A stretch of DNA of 34,450 bases. Origin: an uncultured Collinsella sp. Its GTDB lineage: Bacteria > Actinomycetota > Coriobacteriia > Coriobacteriales > Coriobacteriaceae. The stretch is taken from NCBI GenBank assembly GCA_902494945.1, contig CABUVF010000004.1, forward strand, positions 1-34,450, in the 5' to 3' direction. Positions within the stretch are counted from its first letter, which is position 1. Each line of letters starts with the position of its first letter. The notes beneath the pieces were generated by a model. The model ran no database searches, was not told the DNA's origin, and saw only the letters and a program-made list of their open reading frames with translations. Below are positions 7,896 to 14,690 of the stretch, one piece after another. The position numbers and the translations under genes are program-made.

Positions 7896-10592
7896 TTACG
7901 AGAAGTCAGCAACCTGAGCAGTCAGCGCCGCCAGGATCTCCTTGAGCTCAGCTGCACGGTCCCTCTTCTTCTGAACCACCGCGGGCGCGGCCTTAGCCAC
8001 AAAGCCCTCGTTGGCGAGCGTCTTCTCGCAGCCGGCGAGCTCCTTCTGAGCAGCGGCGATCTCCTTCTCCAGGCGCGCCTTCTCGGCCGAAAGGTCGACC
8101 TTGCCCTCGAGCACCACAAAGACCTCGACGCCGCTGTCGACCACGGCGATGCTCGCGGCCGGCTTCTCGACGTCGGTACCCATGACCAGCGAAGCGGTGT
8201 TCGCCAGCGGCTCGATGGTCGAACGCAGGCTCTCGAGCTTCTCGATGTCCTCGGCGCCGGCGCGCACGACCACGTCGAGCTCGGCCTTGGGGCTCAAGCG
8301 ATAACGCGAACGCGTGGCGCGAGCGGCGGACACGACGGTACGGCACAGCTCAAACGCGCGCTCGGCGTCCTCGTCTACATACTTGGCGTAGTCGGCGGGC
8401 TCGGGCCACTTGGCGATCATGAGCGCCTCGGCGCGGTCAACGTTGCCCTCGGCGTCCAGATCGAGCACGCTCGCCGGCATGTTGTCCCAGATCTCCTCGG
8501 TAACAAACGGCATGAGCGGGTGCATCAGGCGAATGGAGGTGTCGAGCACAAAGATCAGGTTGCGCTGCGCCTGCAGACGACCCTCGCCCTTCAGGCGGGC
8601 CTTGGTGACCTCGACGTACCAGTCGCAGACCTCGTTCCAGAAGAACTGCTGCACGCCGCGGGCCATGTCGCCAAAGGTGTAGTTCTCGATGCCCTCGGTG
8701 ACCATCTTCACGGCCTTGGCCAAGCGGCTGAACATCCAGGCGTCGGCCGGCGTCTCCACGACGGGCTCGCCGGGCGTGTAGCCCTCCATGTTCATAAGCA
8801 GGAAGCGGCTGGCGTTCCAGATCTTGGTCACAAACGACTTGGCCTGGTCGGTGCGCGGGCTGTCGATGAGCTTCTTGGTCTTCTTGTCGATGTTCGCGTC
8901 GAACTTAACGTCCTGGTTGTTGGTGCAGAGCGTGAGCAGGTTGTAACGCATGGCATCGGCGCCGTACATACCGATGAGGTCCATGGGGTCAACGCCGTTG
9001 CCCTTAGACTTGGACATGCGGCTGCCGTCCTTGGCAAGGATCGTCGGGTAGATGACGACGTCCTTAAACGGCACCTCGTCCAGGAAGTACAGCGAGCTCA
9101 TAACCATGCGGGCAACCCACAGCGCGATGATGTCGCGCGCGGTGACGAGCGCCGTCGTGGGGTGATGGCCCTCGAGCAGCTCCGGCTTTTGCGGCCAACC
9201 CTGCGTGGCGAAGGTCCACAGCTGCGAGCTGAACCAGGTGTCCAGCACGTTCTCGTCCTGATGCACGTGATGGCCGCCGCACTTGGGGCACACGTCGGTG
9301 TCCTCGGTCAGGGCGTCCTCCCAACCGCAGTCCTCGCAGTAGAACACGGGGATGCGGTGGCCCCACCACAGCTGACGGCTGATGCACCAGTCCTTGAGGT
9401 TCTCCATCCAGGTGGTGTAGGTCTGCGTCCAGCGCGCGGGGTGGAAGGTCACCTTGCCAGAGTTGACGGCGTCGAGCGCCGGCCCCTTGAGCTTGTCGAC
9501 GGCCACAAACCACTGCTCGGACAGCCACGGCTCCAGGGCGGAGTCGCAACGGTAGCAGTGCATGACGGAGTGATCGAGGTCCTCGACGTGGTCGAGCAGG
9601 TCGTGCTCCTCGAACCACTTGATGACGGCCTCGCGGCACTCGTCGCGGTTCATGCCGGTGAACTCGCCGTAGCCCTCGACGACCACCGCGTGCTCGTCGA
9701 AGATATTGATCTGCGGCAGGTCGTGGGCCTGACCCATGGCGTAGTCGTTGGGGTCGTGGGCCGGGGTGACCTTGACAAAGCCAGAGCCAAAGTTGGCGTC
9801 GACATGCCAATCCTCAAAGATGGGAATCTCGCGGTTGACGATCGGCAGCATTACGGTCTTGCCCACAAAGGCGGCCTTCTCGGGGTCCTTCGGGGAGACG
9901 GCAACGCCCGTGTCGCCGAGCATGGTCTCGGGGCGCGTGGTGGCGACGACGATGTAGTCCTGGCCATTGACCGGCTCGGTCAGCGGGTAGCGCAGGTGCC
10001 ACAGGTGGCCCTTCTCGTCCTTATACTCGGCCTCGTCGTCCGAGATGGCGGTGGTGCAGTTGGGGCACCAGTTGACGATGCGCTTGCCACGGTAGATCAG
10101 GCCGTCATGGTACCAGTCGCAGAAGACCTTACGCACAGCCTGGGCGTAATCCTCGTCCATGGTGAAGCGCTCGTTGTCGAAGTCGACGGAGCAGCCCATG
10201 CGCTTGATCTGCTCGACGATGATGCCGCCGTACTCGTGGGTCCAATCCCAGCAGGCGTCGACAAACTTGTCGCGACCGATCTCCAGGCGGCTGATGCCCT
10301 CGCGCTTGAGCTTTTTGTCGACCTTGGTCTGCGTGGCGATGCCGGCGTGGTCGGTACCCAGCACCCAGCGTGTGGACTTGCCGCGCATGCGGGCCATACG
10401 GACGATGGCATCCTGGATGGAGTCGTCGGTGGCGTGACCCATGTGGAGCTTGCCGGTCACGTTGGGAGGCGGAATGGTGACGGTGCAGTCGCCCACGCCC
10501 TCACGGCGCTTGTAGTAGCCGCCGTCGAGCCACTTCTGCAGGATCGCCGGCTCGTTGGTCGACGGATCGTAGTTCTTGGGCATTTCTTCCAT
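7896..10592 (-). CDS. valS: valyl-tRNA synthetase
   Basis: Class I aminoacyl-tRNA synthetase of 898 residues joining valine to tRNA-Val. HIGH-type motif HMGH at residues 50-53, editing domain in the 190-350 region, a zinc-ribbon CEDC...CPKC near residue 420-445, the KMSKS-type RMSKSKGN near residue 525, and the C-terminal coiled coil typical of ValRS (EKARLEKEIAAAQKEL). Start at 10592 is preceded by GGGAGAG; ATG at 10583 is an alternative with a poorer spacing. A 115-bp hairpin element occupies its leader. A T-box was looked for and not found. Confidence 0.96.
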   Translation of the reverse strand: MEEMPKNYDPSTNEPAILQKWLDGGYYKRREGVGDCTVTIPPPNVTGKLHMGHATDDSIQDAIVRMARMRGKSTRWVLGTDHAGIATQTKVDKKLKREGISRLEIGRDKFVDACWDWTHEYGGIIVEQIKRMGCSVDFDNERFTMDEDYAQAVRKVFCDWYHDGLIYRGKRIVNWCPNCTTAISDDEAEYKDEKGHLWHLRYPLTEPVNGQDYIVVATTRPETMLGDTGVAVSPKDPEKAAFVGKTVMLPIVNREIPIFEDWHVDANFGSGFVKVTPAHDPNDYAMGQAHDLPQINIFDEHAVVVEGYGEFTGMNRDECREAVIKWFEEHDLLDHVEDLDHSVMHCYRCDSALEPWLSEQWFVAVDKLKGPALDAVNSGKVTFHPARWTQTYTTWMENLKDWCISRQLWWGHRIPVFYCEDCGWEDALTEDTDVCPKCGGHHVHQDENVLDTWFSSQLWTFATQGWPQKPELLEGHHPTTALVTARDIIALWVARMVMSSLYFLDEVPFKDVVIYPTILAKDGSRMSKSKGNGVDPMDLIGMYGADAMRYNLLTLCTNNQDVKFDANIDKKTKKLIDSPRTDQAKSFVTKIWNASRFLLMNMEGYTPGEPVVETPADAWMFSRLAKAVKMVTEGIENYTFGDMARGVQQFFWNEVCDWYVEVTKARLKGEGRLQAQRNLIFVLDTSIRLMHPLMPFVTEEIWDNMPASVLDLDAEGNVDRAEALMIAKWPEPADYAKYVDEDAERAFELCRTVVSAARATRSRYRLSPKAELDVVVRAGAEDIEKLESLRSTIEPLANTASLVMGTDVEKPAASIAVVDSGVEVFVVLEGKVDLSAEKARLEKEIAAAQKELAGCEKTLANEGFVAKAAPAVVQKKRDRAAELKEILAALTAQVADFS

Positions 10593-10612
10593 ATATCTCT
10601 CCCTTGCCCATC

Positions 10613-10727
10613 GGGGAGGAATGTAGGCCCGATTTTCGCTCGGTCAAGTCCTGGCTCGCACGAAGAACACATTAAGTGTTCTTCGGCTCGTGCGGAATCT
10701 ACGAAAATCGGGCCTACATTCCTCCCC
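10613..10727. repeat. long covarying hairpin element, copy 2, in the valS leader
   Basis: Outer arms 10613-10638 and 10702-10727 are a perfect 26-bp inverted repeat. The centre is a perfect 10-bp hairpin CGAAGAACAC/GTGTTCTTCG (10661-10670, 10676-10685) with loop ATTAA; flanking CGCACGA and TCGTGCG can also pair. The element ends 21 nt before the valS start codon, just upstream of its ribosome site. Confidence 0.85.
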
Positions 10728-10821
10728 TTAGGTATCGATTACTTCAGTCTGATATGACTTCGCTGAGGCTTAAACAAACACACAGAATAACACAGGTAGT
10801 TGGGGTTATTGCGTATATATA

Positions 10822-10857
10822 AAATAGCCTCCGACCGCGGATGGTCGGAGGCTATTT
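10822..10857 (-). terminator. clpX terminator
   Basis: Perfect 15-bp stem (10822-10836 with 10843-10857), 6-nt loop, followed on the minus strand by TTTTATATA. It lies 21 nt after the clpX stop codon and separates clpX from valS. Confidence 0.85.
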
Positions 10858-10878
10858 GCAAACACGTTTTGGCAGGTT

Positions 10879-12291
10879 TTACCCGTAGATGCGTTGGGGC
10901 TGTTCTTCGCCCTTTACGGAGGCTTCGGTCACGATGACCTTGGCGACACCCTCCTCGCTGGGGAGGTCGAACATCGTCTGCTGAAGCACGTCCTCGCAGA
11001 TGGAACGCAGGCCGCGGGCGCCGGTCTTGCGGGCGAGCGCCATACGGGCGATCTCGTGAAGGGCCGCGGCCTCAAACTCAAGCTCAACGTCCTCGAGCTG
11101 GAACATCTTGCGGTACTGACGCACCACGGCGTTCTTGGGCTCGGTCAGAATCGACACCAGGTCGTCCTCGTCGAGCGCCTGCGTCTGGGTGACAACGGGC
11201 GTACGGCCCACGAACTCGGGGATCATGCCAAAGGCGTTGAGGTCCTGCGGGAGCACCTGACGCAGTAGGTCGTTCTCGTCGACCGAGGTGGGGCCGGCGA
11301 TCTCGGAGTTAAAGCCCACGCCCTTGTTGCCCACGCGGTCGGCGATGATCTTGTCCAGACCCACAAAGGCACCGCCGCAGATAAACAGGATGTTAGTCGT
11401 GTCGATCTGCAGCAGCTCCTGCTGGGGATGCTTGCGGCCACCGGTAGGCGGAACGCTGGCCACCGTGCCCTCAAGAATCTTAAGCAGCGCCTGCTGCACA
11501 CCCTCGCCCGAGACATCGCGGGTAATGGAGAGGTTCTCGGCCTTGCGGGCAATCTTGTCAATCTCGTCCACGTAGATAATGCCCACCTGAGCGCGCTCAA
11601 TGTCGCCATCGGCAGCATTGATGAGCTTGAGCAGGATGTTCTCCACGTCCTCGCCAACGTAACCAGCCTCGGTGAGCGCGGTGGCATCGGCGATGGCAAA
11701 CGGCACCTCGAGGATGCGCGCGAGCGTCTGGGCCAACAGGGTCTTGCCGGTACCGGTGGGACCGAGCAGCAGGATGTTGGACTTGGCGAGCTCCACCTCG
11801 TCCATATCGTCGTCAAACTGACCGCCCATGCCCGATGCCTCGTCAAAGGCAGACACCGCGGCGCCGCCCTCGATCACGCGACGATAGTGGTTGTACACGG
11901 CAACCGACATGGCGCGCTTGGCGTCTTCCTGGCCCATGACATAGGCCGAAAGCTCGTCATAGATCTCGTGCGGCGTCGGCACGTGCGTGATGACCTGGCG
12001 GTCGTCCTCGAGCTCAAAGCCCTCGGTCTCGGGGTCCACAGCGGGCTGCCCGGCAGCCTGGCCGTGGTCGTTGAGGAAGCCCGGCAGCTTGCCATTGCGG
12101 GCAGCGTCCATAAAGTCCGAAGCCAGCGACTCCTCCAGAATCTCGGAGCAGGCGGCGACGCACTCGTCACAGATAAAGATGTTGGTCGGGCCCTTTACGA
12201 GGCGTCGGACCTGGCCCTGTTCTTTTCCGCAGAAGGAGCAGCGAATGGGGTTGCCGTTTTCGTCAAAGTTGTCCTGCATGTTTCCTGCCAT
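10879..12291 (-). CDS. clpX: ClpX ATPase, unfoldase subunit of ClpXP
   Basis: AAA+ hexamer that recognises, unfolds and feeds proteins to ClpP. 470 residues. N-terminal zinc-binding domain with C18, C21, C41, C44 (CSFC...CDEC); LPTPHE-like VPTPHEIYDEL; Walker A GPTGTGKT; pore-1 GYVGED; Walker B IIYVDEID; pore-2 GGRKHP; sensor regions; and a ClpP-docking loop NKGVGF in the place of the usual IGF. A ~20-residue acidic/glycine insertion (FDEASGMGGQFDDDMDEVE) precedes Walker A. The ATG at 12291 begins 1 nt after the clpP stop; ATG at 12279, behind AGGAAAC, is an equally good start. Operon tig? - clpP - clpX. Confidence 0.95.
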   Translation of the reverse strand: MAGNMQDNFDENGNPIRCSFCGKEQGQVRRLVKGPTNIFICDECVAACSEILEESLASDFMDAARNGKLPGFLNDHGQAAGQPAVDPETEGFELEDDRQVITHVPTPHEIYDELSAYVMGQEDAKRAMSVAVYNHYRRVIEGGAAVSAFDEASGMGGQFDDDMDEVELAKSNILLLGPTGTGKTLLAQTLARILEVPFAIADATALTEAGYVGEDVENILLKLINAADGDIERAQVGIIYVDEIDKIARKAENLSITRDVSGEGVQQALLKILEGTVASVPPTGGRKHPQQELLQIDTTNILFICGGAFVGLDKIIADRVGNKGVGFNSEIAGPTSVDENDLLRQVLPQDLNAFGMIPEFVGRTPVVTQTQALDEDDLVSILTEPKNAVVRQYRKMFQLEDVELEFEAAALHEIARMALARKTGARGLRSICEDVLQQTMFDLPSEEGVAKVIVTEASVKGEEQPQRIYG

Positions 12292-12292
12292 C

Positions 12293-12913
12293 CTAGGCGT
12301 CCTTCGCGGCGAGATCGCGAGAGGTGACGATACGGTCAATCAGGCCGTAGTCGAGGGCCTCGGCAGCGGTCAGGTAGTTGTCGCGCTCGGTGTCGGCCTG
12401 GACCTTCTCGATGGGCTGGCCCGAGGCATCGGACAGGATCTGGTTGAGCTCGCGACGGGTCTTCTTGATCTCCTCGGCAACGATCTCGATCTCGGTCTGC
12501 TGGCCCTGGGCACCGCCGCTGGGCTGGTGAATCATGACCTTGGAGTGCGGCAGGCAGAAGCGCTTGCCCTTGGCGCCAGCCGAAAGCAGCACGGCGGCCA
12601 TGGACGCAGCCATACCGACGCAGATGGTGGAGACCTGCGGCTTGATAAAGTTCATAGTGTCCAGAATCGCCAGGCCGGAGTAGACCTCGCCGCCGGGCGA
12701 ATTGATGTAGAGCGAGATATCCTTCTCGGCATCCTGGCTCTCAAGATGCAGCAGCTGGGCAACGACCAGGTTGGCGCTGACGGAGTTGATCTCCTCGCCC
12801 AAGAAGATGATGCGGTCGTTGAGCAGGCGCGAATAGATATCGTAGCTGCGCTCGCCGCGCGGCGTCTGCTCGATAACGTATGGCACGAGGGCGGAATCGA
12901 ACTTAGCGATCAT
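12293..12913 (-). CDS. clpP: ClpP serine protease
   Basis: Proteolytic chamber of ClpXP. 206 residues from the chosen start. Catalytic triad visible: S104 (GMAASMAA), H129 (VMIHQP), D178 (TERDNY). Several in-frame ATGs crowd the N-terminus (12943, 12925, 12919, 12913); I chose 12913 because a GGAG sits 6 nt upstream and the protein then begins MIAKFDSALVPYVIEQ, the expected ClpP N-terminus. Short or absent propeptide. Directly followed by clpX. Confidence 0.95.
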   Translation of the reverse strand: MIAKFDSALVPYVIEQTPRGERSYDIYSRLLNDRIIFLGEEINSVSANLVVAQLLHLESQDAEKDISLYINSPGGEVYSGLAILDTMNFIKPQVSTICVGMAASMAAVLLSAGAKGKRFCLPHSKVMIHQPSGGAQGQQTEIEIVAEEIKKTRRELNQILSDASGQPIEKVQADTERDNYLTAAEALDYGLIDRIVTSRDLAAKDA

Positions 12914-12959
12914 ACGCATCTCCATTTCTCTCTTGCGGACCAAATTGGTTCTAGATAAA

Positions 12960-13000
12960 CGTACGGTGCCCGCATGCTATGCATTGGCTGGCACCGTACG
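12960..13000 (-). terminator. hairpin between tig and clpP
   Basis: Perfect 11-bp stem CGTACGGTGCC/GGCACCGTACG with a 19-nt loop, followed on the minus strand by TTTATCT. It lies ~75 nt after tig and ~45 nt before clpP, so it may terminate or attenuate read-through from tig into clpPX. Confidence 0.55.
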
Positions 13001-13036
13001 AAGCAACCGGATAACCGGCTTATAACTTTACCCCAT

Positions 13037-13060
13037 CACGGGCGCATGCATGCGCTCGTG
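13037..13060. repeat. 24-bp palindrome after tig
   Basis: A loop-less palindrome built on GCGCATGCATGCGC with CACG/CGTG outer arms and one mismatched pair. Lies 17 nt after the tig stop codon. It could be a protein-binding site; no function is assignable. Confidence 0.5.
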
Positions 13061-13076
13061 GACAAGGTGGCGAGAA

Positions 13077-14375
13077 TTACTCGGCGTCCTTGGCGGTCTC
13101 GTCGACCTCGGTCACCTTGGCGTTCTCGACCAGGTGATCGACGGCCTTGGAGCGACGGATGGACTCGCGGACGGCAGGCATACGGCCATCGGCGATGAAC
13201 TCGGCCTTGGAAGCCTCGACGTCCTTGACGCCGGCCTTCTCGAACTCGGCGTTGATGTCGTCCTCGGTGACCTCAATCTTGAGCTCACGGGCGAGGGCGT
13301 CCAGAGCCAGGGACTCACGGGCAACGTCGTTGGCCTGCTTATGCAGGTCGCCGATGAACTGCTCCATGGTCAGGCCGGAAGCGGGCAGCCAGGTGTCCAG
13401 CGTCATGCCGCGGGCAGCGAGGTTGGACAGGAAGTTCTGGCCAAGCTCCTCAAAGACGGACTGCTCGTAGTCGGCGTCCATCTCGTCGAGCTGCAGACGC
13501 TCGGCGAGAGCGGAGACGCAACGGTTCTCCTTCTCGGCCGGCAGGCGGGAAGCCTTGTCCTGCTCGATCTCGATCTTGATGGCGTCGCGCATGGCGTCGA
13601 TGCTGTCAAAGCCAAAGTCGGACTTGACGAGCTCGTCGGTGAGCTCGGGGGTGTTGCGGACCTTGATGCCCTTGACGGTGACCTCGACGGTGTGGGTCTC
13701 GGCCTCCTCGCCCTCCTCGATCTCGTCGGTCCAGGTGACGGTCTTGACGTCGTCAACGTTAGCGCCGATCAGGGCCTCGTTGAACTCCTTGGGGTTGCTG
13801 TCGCTACCGGCGATGAGCATGCGACCCTCGGCGGCAAAGTTGTCGGCGTTCTCGACGGCCTTGAGGTCGACGGTGACGTAGTCCTCGGCCTCGACGGCGC
13901 GACCCTCGACGTCCTCGAAGGTGGCACGGTAGTTGAGGAGCATCTCGACCTGGTTGTTGATCTCGGACTCGGTGACCTCCGCAGGGGGCATCTCGATCTC
14001 GACAGCGTCGAAGGAGGAGAGCTCAGCAGCAGGACGCAGGGAGAACTCGACGGTGTAGGTGTAGTCCTCGTGATCCTTGGCGAGGTCGAGCTCCTTGTAG
14101 TCACCGTTCTTGGTGGGGACGATGTCCAGCTCGTTGAGGACGGCGGGCTCGTTGGCGGCGATCAGGTCGTTGGTGGCCTGAGCGAGGGTAGCCTCGGCGC
14201 CAAGAGCGGAGTCGATGACCGGACGGGGAGCCTTACCGGCACGGAAGCCCGGGAAGCGGTACTTCTTGGCGGTGTACTTGTAGGCCTTCTTGATCGCGGC
14301 GTCGACGTCGGCGGCCGGGATGGTGACCGTAGCGGTGAGCTTGGCGTCCTTGACGTCAGAAGCGGTGATGTTCAA
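13077..14375 (-). CDS. tig: trigger factor (ribosome-associated chaperone)
   Basis: Ribosome-bound chaperone and peptidyl-prolyl isomerase. 432 residues from the chosen start. The ribosome-binding signature is FRAGKAPRPVI (usual GFRKGKVP form); a divergent FKBP-type PPIase domain lies around residues 150-235 and the helical C-terminal arms follow to an acidic tail. The reading frame opens with an upstream ATG at 14390 (ATG-AGG-AGG), but that AGGAGG is itself the Shine-Dalgarno sequence, so I place the start at the TTG codon 14375, which gives the normal trigger factor N-terminus MNITASDV; GTG at 14378 is the alternative. tRNA-Leu lies about 95 nt upstream on the same strand. Confidence 0.92.
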   Translation of the reverse strand: MNITASDVKDAKLTATVTIPAADVDAAIKKAYKYTAKKYRFPGFRAGKAPRPVIDSALGAEATLAQATNDLIAANEPAVLNELDIVPTKNGDYKELDLAKDHEDYTYTVEFSLRPAAELSSFDAVEIEMPPAEVTESEINNQVEMLLNYRATFEDVEGRAVEAEDYVTVDLKAVENADNFAAEGRMLIAGSDSNPKEFNEALIGANVDDVKTVTWTDEIEEGEEAETHTVEVTVKGIKVRNTPELTDELVKSDFGFDSIDAMRDAIKIEIEQDKASRLPAEKENRCVSALAERLQLDEMDADYEQSVFEELGQNFLSNLAARGMTLDTWLPASGLTMEQFIGDLHKQANDVARESLALDALARELKIEVTEDDINAEFEKAGVKDVEASKAEFIADGRMPAVRESIRRSKAVDHLVENAKVTEVDETAKDAE

Positions 14376-14470
14376 CACGTTCCTCCTCATACTGCCCAGC
14401 TTATCTGAGGTGCTGGTACCTTTATGCAACAAAGTGTCGCGACGGCCAGAGCCGACGCAGATGCGTTGGT

Positions 14471-14550
14471 GCGGGCGAAAGGACTCGAACCTTCACGGGA
14501 ATCCCACCAGAACCTAAATCTGGCGCGTCTACCAATTCCGCCACGCCCGC
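14471..14550 (-). tRNA. tRNA-Leu (anticodon UAG)
   Basis: Minus-strand cloverleaf: acceptor GCGGGCG/CGCCCGC, D-arm GCGGAATTGGTAGACGC, anticodon stem CCAGA/TCTGG with loop TTTAGGT (anticodon TAG), a 12-nt variable region, T-arm loop TTCGAGT. No CCA is encoded after the acceptor end (the next bases are ACC). It may be co-transcribed with tig. Confidence 0.92.
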
Positions 14551-14636
14551 ATGAGCGCACAGACTAGGAATGATAGCAGATACGAACGACAAGCGCACGC
14601 ACACCTTTTACAGGCTCACGACCTCACCACGAGTGC

Positions 14637-14666
14637 AAAAGGCGGGGCGAGTTGTCCCGTCCCGCC
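14637..14666 (-). terminator. terminator of the molybdenum hydroxylase operon
   Basis: Stem of 8 bp (GGCGGGAC with GCCCCGCC on the minus strand, one wobble) at 14641-14666, followed by TTTTGC; 25 nt after the stop codon of the large hydroxylase gene. Confidence 0.7.
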
Positions 14667-14690
14667 AACTACGACTTGTTAGATGACCCG

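Noticed and set aside
8520..10757. A 745-codon open frame antisense to valS, and similar ones opposite tig (13050-14408), the hydroxylase gene (15810-17525) and gdhA (18671-19927)
   Set aside because: They mirror strongly supported genes; their odd composition (Leu/Val/Gly/His-rich) is the expected result of high-GC codon bias on the opposite strand, and no family motifs or ribosome sites support them.
10593..10821. T-box or other known riboswitch in the valS leader
   Set aside because: No AGGGTGG-type antiterminator or specifier stem was found; the leader is occupied by the long hairpin element.
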